Virus record (IMG/VR): IMGVR_UViG_3300035698_009487
Coordinates: 1-22,069 of that record
Source of the DNA: a virus
DNA: 22,069 bases
Direction: 5' to 3' (one strand)
A model generated the notes under the pieces. That model did not search any database and was not told the DNA's origin. It was given only the letters and a program-made list of their open reading frames with translations. Shown here in pieces: positions 8,469-15,519 of the stretch. Each line of letters opens with the position of its first letter. Position 1 is the first letter of the stretch. Made by a program: the position numbers and the translations under genes.

Positions 8469-8657
8469 TTATCCTTTCAAAACATTTTCAGTTATTAAAT
8501 TTTCATTGAATTTTTCAGGCACGCCTAGCTTGTCCAAGCAATCGCCCTCAGTGATATCAAAATGATATTCGTTGTGATGCAAAACAAAATCACACTGCGC
8601 AATGCGGCTAGATAGTTTTTTTGTTTTCTTTCCGGTCTTAAATTCGTCTTGTGTCAT
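8469..8657 (-). CDS. Small hypothetical protein in the connector region
   Basis: This encodes 62 aa starting MTQDEFKTGKKTKKLSSRIA. The ATGA overlap with the gene before it and the three-base gap to the tail tube gene show a tightly coupled operon position, so it is probably real. The N-terminus is basic and the rest acidic (FDITEGDCLDKLGVPEKFNE). It has no membrane segment. I do not recognise a family. Short proteins between the tail terminator and tube genes are common in phages and often have unknown roles. Confidence 0.6.
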   Translation of the reverse strand: MTQDEFKTGKKTKKLSSRIAQCDFVLHHNEYHFDITEGDCLDKLGVPEKFNENLITENVLKG

Positions 8658-9133
8658 GTGAAAAAGCTTCCTTTTATTTCGACTGCGCCGACTTTATAGT
8701 TTGATCCATCCTGATCAGCAAGCGTAACAATCGCGGGCGGTAAGGGCAGAATCTCAAGTGTAGATATTAGCGGATTTGCATTTGCTTTTTCCGCTAATAT
8801 CTCGGTTATTGCCCTAGTATACCGCAAAACCTTTGATTCTGCTATATCACCTTGACCGCGATCTATAAAATAAAACGAAATAAACATTTGCGGCTCCCAC
8901 TTCACATGAACGCCTTGCGTTTCAGTGTCAATTGCTGACAGTCCGTAATGAATAAACGGGTCAAATGCTAACGCCTGATCGTTCAATGTATGGATAAAAT
9001 GCGATGGGTTGGGTTTTGTGAGAGTGATTCCGTCCGCTTTTTCCGCGTTTATCTCATCAATCTTTGCATCAATGTTATCAACAACGATCTGTAATATGTA
9101 ATCTCTAAATAATTCAACGTCAAATTTTGCCAT
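8654..9133 (-). CDS. Putative tail terminator / head-tail joining protein
   Basis: This encodes 159 aa starting MAKFDVELFRDYILQIVVDN. It follows the gpG-like gene by four bases and its stop overlaps the next start as ATGA. The pattern is an N-terminal helix (DYILQIVVDNIDAKIDEINA), a beta-rich middle (VKWEPQMFISFYFIDRG), a helix (LRYTRAITEILAEKANANP) and C-terminal strands ending AVEIKGSFFT. This resembles tail terminator or gp37-like neck proteins that cap the tube before it joins the head. Position between neck genes and the tube gene agrees. The assignment rests on order and pattern. The coding region also contains a perfect 12-bp inverted repeat, annotated separately. Confidence 0.6.
   Translation of the reverse strand: MAKFDVELFRDYILQIVVDNIDAKIDEINAEKADGITLTKPNPSHFIHTLNDQALAFDPFIHYGLSAIDTETQGVHVKWEPQMFISFYFIDRGQGDIAESKVLRYTRAITEILAEKANANPLISTLEILPLPPAIVTLADQDGSNYKVGAVEIKGSFFT
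8762..8802. repeat. Perfect 12-bp inverted repeat inside a coding gene
   Basis: AGATATTAGCGG at 8762-8773 is the exact reverse complement of CCGCTAATATCT at 8791-8802. The 17-base loop on the plus strand contains ATTTGC twice and then a run of T's. It lies wholly inside the tail-terminator-like gene. The gene's mRNA would carry a hairpin with an A-rich loop. No terminator T-run follows on the coding strand. The function is unknown. Confidence 0.85.
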
Positions 9134-9137
9134 GTCA

Positions 9138-9659
9138 TTAATCCGATATTGCTTCTAGTTTTCTTGCCACTTCATCATTGATTATTCTCAGCCATCTTTC
9201 AAGCCTTCCTGTGACTCGACTCGGCGCTGATGTAGGAGCTTCCGGCCCGATGAATAAAAACTTGCGCTGCGGAATTCTTGAGCGCGGCAAATCGCTTTGA
9301 TGAAATATTCCATACGGAACTTTCGTGCCTAGTGTTAATGATTTTTTACCTACACGCTTGATTGAATCGCTGTTAGGCCTTCCTGTTAAGGAATCGCGCA
9401 ACTTACCGCTAAAAACAAGTATCGGCTCTCTTTTGCCTAAAATCCTATCTTTGCGAGCTTGATATTCAGGCGATAAAGGCGGATATTGCCCGGATGATCT
9501 AAGTGTAAATATGGCTTGGTTTGACTTGAAAAAATCCCGTGATATTTCACCAAATGCAAAGCGTAAATCATCAACTTTGCTGGCTGCATCTTCAAGCGCC
9601 CGCCTAAATTCTGCATCATTTTCTACTGTGAATGAAATTGCCGGGGCTGCTATTACCAT
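9138..9659 (-). CDS. Phage virion morphogenesis protein (Mu gpG-like)
   Basis: This encodes 173 aa starting MVIAAPAISFTVENDAEF, overlapping the previous gene by seven bases. After an N-terminal helix it has the family pattern: a Gly-Gln-Tyr-Pro-Pro-Leu motif (SGQYPPLSPEYQARKDRILG), then ILVFSGKLRDSLTG, then GTKVPYGIFHQSD and IPQRKFLFIGP. These match the head or tail completion proteins related to Mu gpG and HK97 gp10-like neck proteins. Such proteins join the finished head to the tail. The gene's place between the gp36-like connector and the tail terminator fits. No catalytic role is expected. Confidence 0.8.
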   Translation of the reverse strand: MVIAAPAISFTVENDAEFRRALEDAASKVDDLRFAFGEISRDFFKSNQAIFTLRSSGQYPPLSPEYQARKDRILGKREPILVFSGKLRDSLTGRPNSDSIKRVGKKSLTLGTKVPYGIFHQSDLPRSRIPQRKFLFIGPEAPTSAPSRVTGRLERWLRIINDEVARKLEAISD

Positions 9660-10114
9660 TGCTGCTTATCAATATCAAATTTGTTTTCGTAGCTTATCTC
9701 GCTATTGCCGGACGCAAAGAATGAGCCGCCTGATGATGAGTTTGCGGGCGCTTCGTCCGGTAATCTAACATCGCCTTTTTGAAGCCCGTCAAGCTCCTTA
9801 ATTGCCGCCTTATATGCCGTTGCTCCGGCTAAATCCTGAGATATTAACCCATTTGGCAAAAGCTGTTGCTTGCGCGTTGATATAATGTCACTCACGCGCC
9901 ACGTAACAAGGGCTATGCAGATACGCTTAAGGTTTAGCAAGCTTTCTGTGCCTGTAATTGGCAAGGTATAGCGCTTGGTCAAGAATGAATTGATCCGGGC
10001 TGATTCCTGATCAATAAACTCCGTGACCTGTGCCAATGTAGGGATGCTAGTCGTATCAAGCACTAAAGCCTTGATCTCCGCCTGTATATCGCCTGTGGTG
10101 CAATAAGCTGACAT
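9653..10114 (-). CDS. Head-tail connector protein (gp36 / DUF1320-like)
   Basis: This encodes 153 aa starting MSAYCTTGDIQAEIKALVLD, with AAAGG about 7 bases upstream of the ATG. It has the pattern of DUF1320 (Mu gp36-like) proteins: an N-terminal YCTxxDI motif, a helix that defines a bundle (VTEFIDQESARINSFLTKRYTLP), then LNLKRICIALVTWRV and a C-terminal Ser/Gly-rich tail. These proteins form the ring beneath the portal. The stop overlaps the next gene's start by seven bases. It starts one base past the stop of the HI1506-like gene, indicating one operon. Confidence 0.8.
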   Translation of the reverse strand: MSAYCTTGDIQAEIKALVLDTTSIPTLAQVTEFIDQESARINSFLTKRYTLPITGTESLLNLKRICIALVTWRVSDIISTRKQQLLPNGLISQDLAGATAYKAAIKELDGLQKGDVRLPDEAPANSSSGGSFFASGNSEISYENKFDIDKQQW

Positions 10115-10115
10115 A

Positions 10116-10379
10116 TTACGCCTTTTCTATAACGCCTATTTCAAGCAAACGATCTTCGTTTTCGCCATCATATTTATCGCCAGCATTAAAAACTTTTCCG
10201 TTTTCTCTGATTTGGCTTTTGGCTACAAGGCCTTTTGCTTTGCCTTTTGCTTTCGGCGCTGGCTCAATGTCAGCCTTTGGCGCTTCTGCTTCTGCGGCAT
10301 TTGCTTGATCAATGTTTTCCGGCGCGTCCTTTATAACTGGCTGCACTTCTACGCTTTTTTGTTTTGATTTATTCCGCAT
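10116..10379 (-). CDS. Small virion-region protein resembling Mu-like HI1506
   Basis: This encodes 87 aa starting MRNKSKQKSVEVQPVIKDAP. The Shine-Dalgarno AAGGA is 8 bases upstream. The first ~50 residues are a disordered Ala/Pro/Lys/Glu-rich arm (EAPKADIEPAPKAKGKAKGL). The last ~35 form a compact unit, RENGKVFNAGDKYDGENEDR followed by LLEIGVIEKA, resembling the end of HI1506-type proteins found between the capsid and gp36 genes of Mu-like phages. Its biochemical role is not known to me. It is the first gene after the internal promoter at 10474-10502. Confidence 0.65.
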   Translation of the reverse strand: MRNKSKQKSVEVQPVIKDAPENIDQANAAEAEAPKADIEPAPKAKGKAKGLVAKSQIRENGKVFNAGDKYDGENEDRLLEIGVIEKA

Positions 10380-10473
10380 TCTAGATTCCTTTTAAAATTA
10401 TATGTAATGGTAATGGATCATCTACTAATGCAGCAATGCGGCTTCGAGTCTTCGCCTCACCACTACATGAAAT

Positions 10474-10502
10474 AGTATATATCAATGCTCGCACACTTTC
10501 AA
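10474..10502 (-). promoter_or_regulatory. Sigma70-type promoter for the connector/tail genes
   Basis: On the minus strand TTGAAA (10497-10502) and TATACT (10474-10479) are separated by exactly 17 bases. Each hexamer matches the consensus at five of six positions. It lies 9 bases beyond the capsid terminator and would give a leader of about 85-90 bases ahead of the gene starting at 10379. No other recognisable element was seen in the 131 bases between terminator and gene. Confidence 0.65.
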
Positions 10503-10510
10503 TCAACGTG

Positions 10511-10538
10511 AAAAGCCCCTGCACAATAGCAGAGGCTT
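10511..10538 (-). terminator. Rho-independent terminator after the major capsid gene
   Basis: On the minus strand AAGCCTCTGC, a short loop and GCAGGGGCTT form a 10-bp stem with one T-G pair, followed by TTTT. It begins 27 bases after the capsid stop. The T run is short, so read-through is likely to be partial. Confidence 0.75.
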
Positions 10539-10564
10539 CCCACGGAGATACTCAGTAAAACGTA

Positions 10565-11506
10565 TTAGGCTGTTGCGTTTTTGATAAGATAGCCAGCCGT
10601 AACTTTTTGCAATAGATCGTCATAGTAATGTTCAACTACAATTTTCTTAGAACCCGCTGGCTCATTTTCTGGATATTTGAAAACAGCAAACGGCTTTTTA
10701 CCGCGCAATTCAAGCTTATAACCAAGGCTCATTTGCTCAAGGTCAGCAGTCTTAGGCCGAACATAAAACAAAATATCATTATTCCATACTGGGGAAAATG
10801 CATCCGTTTGGCCTTTTTTGGCTGTGTTGTAAATAGCCTGACCGACTAGAATTTTCTCAACTTCCATTGCCTTTGCAAGCTCTTCAAGAGACAAACCACC
10901 GGGGCGATTGTCCTTATATCCTAAAGCATCAAGCATCTGAGCATGGAATCTTAGCTGGTTCCAAACCTTCCATGACATTACGCACCAGTTAGGCGGCATA
11001 CCAACGGCATCGTAGATTGTTTCGCGTGCTGTTGCGAAATCTTCAATGGGCGTTGAATCTGCATGGCTGCGCTTGTCGTATTGGTTATTTCCAGAAAGCG
11101 TAGTGTTTTGCGTCATAATTGATGTTGATGTCAGTTGATCGGCAAGGGCTTTTTCTCGGCCTAGCTTAAGGTTAGTCGTTAGAACTGCGGTTTTGTCTTT
11201 CTCAGCATCAAACGGCTTATTCACTGTTGCATAGTCTTGCGGGTAAACAAAACCTTTGAGGCCGTGCGCTTTAATTGAATATGTGTCTGTGTTGTACGTA
11301 ATAGACTCAACGGTGGGAAAGCCATTCTCTCCGGCTGAAATTGTTTGCTGAATGCGCAAATGTTCTGCGCCATAACGACCGACTTTCCCAGTCATCATGT
11401 CAACTGGTTTTGTAGGTAAAACCTCATCGGCAATAAAGCCAACGGGGGTAATTTTGTTTGATACGCCTGTAAGTAGTGTATCAACGATTGCATTTGATCT
11501 TGACAT
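10565..11506 (-). CDS. Major capsid protein
   Basis: This encodes 313 aa starting MSRSNAIVDTLLTGVSNKIT. AAGGA lies 9 bases upstream of the ATG. The N-terminal segment (FIADEVLPTKPVD, then GRYGAEHLRI) and the later block MPPNWCVMSWKVWNQLRFH, then EKILVGQAIYNTAKKGQ and WNNDILFYVRP, match Mu-like and related major capsid proteins with the HK97 fold. The E-K-I-L-V-G-x-A-x-Y-N-T block is typical of these capsids. It ends KVTAGYLIKNATA. It comes after the protease/scaffold and decoration genes and is followed by a strong terminator, as expected for a very abundant protein. Protease cleavage of an N-terminal piece is possible but no site was identified. Confidence 0.88.
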   Translation of the reverse strand: MSRSNAIVDTLLTGVSNKITPVGFIADEVLPTKPVDMMTGKVGRYGAEHLRIQQTISAGENGFPTVESITYNTDTYSIKAHGLKGFVYPQDYATVNKPFDAEKDKTAVLTTNLKLGREKALADQLTSTSIMTQNTTLSGNNQYDKRSHADSTPIEDFATARETIYDAVGMPPNWCVMSWKVWNQLRFHAQMLDALGYKDNRPGGLSLEELAKAMEVEKILVGQAIYNTAKKGQTDAFSPVWNNDILFYVRPKTADLEQMSLGYKLELRGKKPFAVFKYPENEPAGSKKIVVEHYYDDLLQKVTAGYLIKNATA

Positions 11507-11536
11507 TTTATTAATTCCTTTTCTTAATGTTTAAGC

Positions 11537-11908
11537 TTATGCGCCGTGATAACCGGGGTTCACAAACACCTCAAAGATGTCATTATCCACTGCACTGCGC
11601 ACTGCACGTCCGATATAAAAATCATCTTCGGTTGTTGTTGCAATCAAATGGCCTGATGCGTCTGATTTAACAAACGCGCCTTCATCAATGTTGCCCGCTG
11701 CGATGCCTAATGCGCCGCCCATAGCTACAACTGATGCGGCTTGACCTGATACCGGATTATTTTGCAACAATCCCCAACCAAGCCCACCAGCTCCGGCAAC
11801 AACCATTGCACCGGCTGCGTCTGATTTAACCGCAATGTATTGTGAGCCGGATAGATCGGCTCCGGCTGTTACGCCTGTTAAATAAATTGAATTTGCTCTT
11901 GCACTCAT
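11537..11908 (-). CDS. Capsid decoration protein (DUF2190-like)
   Basis: This encodes 123 aa starting MSARANSIYLTGVTAGADLS, with AAGGA 9 bases upstream. It is Ala/Gly/Val rich and beta-prone, with blocks YIAVKSDAAGAMVVAGAGG and GNIDEGAFVKSDASGHLIAT and the C-terminal FEVFVNPGYHGA. This is the pattern of DUF2190 head-decoration or cement proteins, which bind the expanded capsid from outside. Its place between the protease/scaffold and capsid genes is usual. The family call is from residue pattern and position. Confidence 0.7.
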   Translation of the reverse strand: MSARANSIYLTGVTAGADLSGSQYIAVKSDAAGAMVVAGAGGLGWGLLQNNPVSGQAASVVAMGGALGIAAGNIDEGAFVKSDASGHLIATTTEDDFYIGRAVRSAVDNDIFEVFVNPGYHGA

Positions 11909-11937
11909 CTTATTAAGTCCTTCTTTAAGTGTTTAAA

Positions 11938-12435
11938 TTATTCTGTTTTTTCTGAAAGCGCGTACAACTTTTCGTTTTCGCGAACTGCTTGTGACATAGC
12001 TTCGCCAAAGTCCATACCGTCTTTTGCAATACCTTCTGCAATCTCAGAAAGCTTTGCTCCGGCTTCTTCGGCTGTTTTAGGCTCATCTTCTGCGCCTTTA
12101 TCATCCGCGCCCGTTCCGGCTTCTTCGGTGTTCATTTCTTCGGCAAGGGATACGAATTTGTCCATGTCGCCAGCAAGATATGATTCGCGCTGTGATTCAA
12201 CGGCTTTGTTTTCACTCAGCATCTTATCAAATTTGCGCCCTTTATCAGCTTTGGCAATGCTTTCTTTTAACTCTTTGTTTTCAGTTTCGAGCTTAGCCGC
12301 TTTTGCTTTTGCATCGGAAAGTTGTTGTGAATCATTATCATCGCTTTTTGAACTTACGCCCAAACCGCTAGATAATGTCGCCTTGTCAGCATCGCTAAGT
12401 TTGGCAACCGCTTCTGTAATTTCTGTTAAATTCAT
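11938..12435 (-). CDS. Nested in-frame scaffold protein (Mu Z-like), internal start of the protease gene
   Basis: The codon for Met186 of the protease gene (ATG at 12435) begins a 165-aa product starting MNLTEITEAVAKLSDADK, exactly where the scaffold domain begins. AAGGA at 12446-12450 precedes it by 10 bases. The decoration and capsid genes of this window use the same AAGGA with 9 bases, so the spacing is in the local range. Nested scaffold genes are established in Mu (Z within I) and lambda (Nu3 within C). The scaffold is needed in far higher numbers than the protease, and a second start supplies that. This is inferred, not shown. Confidence 0.6.
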   Translation of the reverse strand: MNLTEITEAVAKLSDADKATLSSGLGVSSKSDDNDSQQLSDAKAKAAKLETENKELKESIAKADKGRKFDKMLSENKAVESQRESYLAGDMDKFVSLAEEMNTEEAGTGADDKGAEDEPKTAEEAGAKLSEIAEGIAKDGMDFGEAMSQAVRENEKLYALSEKTE

Positions 12436-12990
12436 TTCTTTATCGTCCTTTTTTAGTGTTTGAATTTCTTCACCAAGGGCAATACCTCGGATTTTTAAAA
12501 TCTGATCTTCGCTCAATTCTACACCATCAAACTCATTAAGTATAGCGTCCATGCCGCGAATGAATGGTCTATTGGTTAAACCAGCGCCATGGAGCATTTG
12601 ACCGACTAGCTCGCCTGTCTCATCGTCTATGTGTTTCATTGAGAAATCGGCGGATATATATTTATACTGTTTGTCTAAAATCTTTTGCCGTGCATCGCCA
12701 GTCCATTCAACCTCAATCCATAGCTCGGAGTCGTTGTTTTCAAGTGTGACGCCCTTAATCCATCCAGCCGCTTCCATATGCGACATATGAGAAAAGTCTA
12801 CGGCTAATTCAGTCCTGCGCTTTTTTGAATCGAAGTTCTTTTTGAATTTGCGCAAATCTTCTTTCTCCAAAACGATTGATCCATAATATCCATGCTCGGC
12901 TTTGATGGTTCGCATGAGCTGCACCTTTTCCGGCGCATCGACTCCAATTTCTGTGAACACGAATTCCGTTTCTTCTTTATTCTTTGGCAT
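11938..12990 (-). CDS. Head maturation protease with C-terminal scaffold domain (Mu I-like)
   Basis: This encodes 350 aa with TAGGAG six bases upstream of its ATG. Residues 1-150 look like the Mu gpI-type protease: VDFSHMSHMEAAGWI (His68/His71) and YKYISADFSM (Ser113), then GQMLHGAGLTNRPFIRG. Ser113 and a His are the likely catalytic residues, but I could not confirm the triad. Residues about 185-350 are the scaffold part: Ala/Glu/Lys-rich with a coiled coil (about 222-260) and acidic linkers (GTGADDKGAEDEPKTAEEAG). The protease cuts the scaffold out of the prohead during maturation. An in-frame start within this gene probably also makes the scaffold on its own. Confidence 0.82.
   Translation of the reverse strand: MPKNKEETEFVFTEIGVDAPEKVQLMRTIKAEHGYYGSIVLEKEDLRKFKKNFDSKKRRTELAVDFSHMSHMEAAGWIKGVTLENNDSELWIEVEWTGDARQKILDKQYKYISADFSMKHIDDETGELVGQMLHGAGLTNRPFIRGMDAILNEFDGVELSEDQILKIRGIALGEEIQTLKKDDKEMNLTEITEAVAKLSDADKATLSSGLGVSSKSDDNDSQQLSDAKAKAAKLETENKELKESIAKADKGRKFDKMLSENKAVESQRESYLAGDMDKFVSLAEEMNTEEAGTGADDKGAEDEPKTAEEAGAKLSEIAEGIAKDGMDFGEAMSQAVRENEKLYALSEKTE
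12446..12450 (-). promoter_or_regulatory. Internal Shine-Dalgarno for the nested scaffold start
   Basis: AAGGA on the coding strand, 10 bases before the in-frame ATG at 12435. It is the feature that decides for an independent scaffold product. Confidence 0.55.
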
Positions 12991-12999
12991 AATAGACTC

Positions 13000-15519
13000 C
13001 TAAAACGTCTTTGATTTTATGATTGCTTCTTTGTCTTTGCCCGTTGCGGCAACTTCAAGGCCATCTGATGATACAGGCAAATTATTCGTTGCGCCCTGTG
13101 TTTGCGCTCTGATTGTTGATTTACAATTATGATGTAATGGCGGCAAGAATGGCGTATTAATGTATTCCTCTTTGGTGAACACGCGGCCCGTTAGGTGCTT
13201 ACAAATGGGGCTTTTAGGGTCTGGATTCGTGAACACAAACGACTCTATGCCATTCAGGACTCCATCTTCCTGAAACACATCGTTTCTCACACCGTTCACC
13301 GATCCGCTGACCGCATTCACCGCTGCAACGTCATAAACGCCCTTGGCTATTTGTTCGCCATGCATACGCTTAAGCTCATCAATAAGATCATCGGCGCTCT
13401 CTTCGCTATCTATGCGCTGATTGAAAAAGAAATAAGACATTTTTTCAACGTCTGCAAAGTGTGTAGAGGCCAACAAAGCAACCTCGGCAAGTATTCTATC
13501 GCGCGTTGCTTTGGGCAGGTCTTTAATATCAGCAAGCTTTTCTGTGATGCCCAGTTCTTTTAAAACGTCACTTTGCGCTTGGTCTGAAACATCAACAAGG
13601 AAATCAGCAAGGGCTTTTTCGTATTCATCTGCACCGGGCATTTTAATCTTGAATATCTTTGCACGGCTATCGTTGGATTTCAGAGACTTTAAGAATAATT
13701 CCCTGAAATCCTTTGAATGCTTTGTAAGGCCGGATCTTATGATTTTTGCAAGCGGGTCTGATTTGCGCTTTATAAGCTGCGTTGCTTTTGTGGGCTTCTC
13801 AGCCAATTCAACTGCCCATTCGATGCCAGCCTCACCACCTAACGCTAGATATTCAATCGTCTTCTGTGTAGGCAGTCCCGTATCTTCTTTCAATTCCGGC
13901 CTGTAATGCTTTGCGTTTTCCTTGAATTCTGCAACCGTATCAATATCTGAAAGCTCCAAGCCCTCACCATCAGCGATTTTCTGCACCAATATTAAGAAGG
14001 ATTCAGATAATTCATAGTCAGTTTTGGCATAAATATCGAGCGCCTTACGAGCGTTTTCGCTTGCCTTGGCTGGTGGAGTGTCTAAGACTCTTTTTTTTAT
14101 AGGAGGGGGCCGCGCCGGGTTATCGCTTAGTTTTGGCGCGGCTTTTTTATCCGGCTCGTCATCATCCTGATCGGGGGTTGGGTTCTCAGGATCGGAATCG
14201 TCCGGGGCTGGCTCTTCATCTTGTGTATCGTCCTCTTGCTCACGTTCTATATCCGGGAACTTAAAGCGCTTATGTAGATACACCTCAAGGCGTTCGCTGG
14301 CTTCAATCGCGCCGGAACTAATTAGCGTGCTAACAACTTCGGCAAGCTCTTTGCCCGCTTTGTCATTTACGCCTGTAACTACAATTTTAGGAAAGAAATC
14401 ACGTTCACCGAATTTGGATCGGATGATCTTTTTCAAAACCTTAGATGTCAGTGCCTCGGAAATTTCAGCCGCAATAGTTTGCAGTGATGATAGAAACATA
14501 TCGCTTAAATCAGAGCCAAGGCTGAATGATCCAGAGTTTCCAGATACGCCAAGCTCCATGAAATTAGCAAGAAACGCCTTTGTCATTTCGATGTTCTCGC
14601 CATCAATAACGCGCTGCACCTTCTCAGGATCATGGGATAGCTTCAATTCGCTAATCTTAAATCCTTTTTCAAGAGCAATGTAGTTTTGTTGATTTGCTGC
14701 GAATCTCGCAAGCATCTTTTGGAATGCTTTCCACTGTGCAGAAAAATCGGATGTGTTGCGCAACGCGTCATCAATCTCGCCGACTGGTACGCCTGATGCG
14801 CAACGCTCAATGCCTATGCCTTGCAATTTTCTGTATAATGTTTTTCTAAAGTGATTGCCGTATATAGGCCGTAATGCTGATATGCCTTGAAAGTTTGAAC
14901 CCTCAAGATCGTTTGTCAGAACCAATAAGTTTTTGGCCGGAATGCTCACGTCTATTTGGTCATCACCTTGGGTAATCTGCCTAATATGACTCAACGCGCC
15001 GTTTCTCATCAAGTGCCATTCGAATATAGTTTTTGGTGATCTCCACGATAAATCCGCAAGGCCGTGATAGGTTCCGAAACGCGGATGATCAATAACAAGC
15101 TTATGAACGACCTCAAAAACACTATGCCCAAAATCAAGCATTGTAAGGCTTTCGCGCACAAACTGTCTAAATGTCTTGCTTTTTGATCCGTCCGAATAAC
15201 CTATATCATGGAATAAAACATGCTCGGCAAACGCGGCTATTTCTTTTTCTTCATCGCTATCATCAACGGATTCAACGCCCCATGAAGCGGAAAGTATCGG
15301 GCCTTTGACAATCCCCAAGAGCATTTTTATTTGCGCGTCACTCCGGCGCATTTCATCATATAACTCTATTCCGTCAAGGTCTGTAAGCTTAGCTAAGTAT
15401 TCCTCATCATAATATCCGGCGTTGTTTTTAACGCCTGTTGAGCCGATCTCTCTTGTATGAAGATCCTCAACGGTGTTTGAAGGGGCTTTTTCAAGGAATT
15501 TAAAGAGTCTCATTACCAT
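13000..15519 (-). CDS. Portal protein fused to Mu F-type head morphogenesis domain
   Basis: This encodes 839 aa. Residues 1 to about 425 are a DUF935-like portal (Mu gp29-like): LYDEMRRSDAQIKMLLGIVK, LTMLDFGHSVFEVVHK and LSWRSPKTIFEWHL. About 425-462 is an acidic Asp/Glu/Pro linker. About 480-839 is a helical region ending in the Mu F / SPP1 gp7 motif: NPDPKSPICKHLTGRVF, then PFLPPLHHNCKST (Cys773, His796, His797, Cys799). In Mu these are two genes; the frame here is open through both. The portal is the dodecameric DNA gate; the MuF part is a minor head protein that may be packed or cleaved. Start: ATG at 15519, overlapping the TerL stop by seven bases; a second ATG at 15513 is possible. Confidence 0.85.
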   Translation of the reverse strand: MVMRLFKFLEKAPSNTVEDLHTREIGSTGVKNNAGYYDEEYLAKLTDLDGIELYDEMRRSDAQIKMLLGIVKGPILSASWGVESVDDSDEEKEIAAFAEHVLFHDIGYSDGSKSKTFRQFVRESLTMLDFGHSVFEVVHKLVIDHPRFGTYHGLADLSWRSPKTIFEWHLMRNGALSHIRQITQGDDQIDVSIPAKNLLVLTNDLEGSNFQGISALRPIYGNHFRKTLYRKLQGIGIERCASGVPVGEIDDALRNTSDFSAQWKAFQKMLARFAANQQNYIALEKGFKISELKLSHDPEKVQRVIDGENIEMTKAFLANFMELGVSGNSGSFSLGSDLSDMFLSSLQTIAAEISEALTSKVLKKIIRSKFGERDFFPKIVVTGVNDKAGKELAEVVSTLISSGAIEASERLEVYLHKRFKFPDIEREQEDDTQDEEPAPDDSDPENPTPDQDDDEPDKKAAPKLSDNPARPPPIKKRVLDTPPAKASENARKALDIYAKTDYELSESFLILVQKIADGEGLELSDIDTVAEFKENAKHYRPELKEDTGLPTQKTIEYLALGGEAGIEWAVELAEKPTKATQLIKRKSDPLAKIIRSGLTKHSKDFRELFLKSLKSNDSRAKIFKIKMPGADEYEKALADFLVDVSDQAQSDVLKELGITEKLADIKDLPKATRDRILAEVALLASTHFADVEKMSYFFFNQRIDSEESADDLIDELKRMHGEQIAKGVYDVAAVNAVSGSVNGVRNDVFQEDGVLNGIESFVFTNPDPKSPICKHLTGRVFTKEEYINTPFLPPLHHNCKSTIRAQTQGATNNLPVSSDGLEVAATGKDKEAIIKSKTF

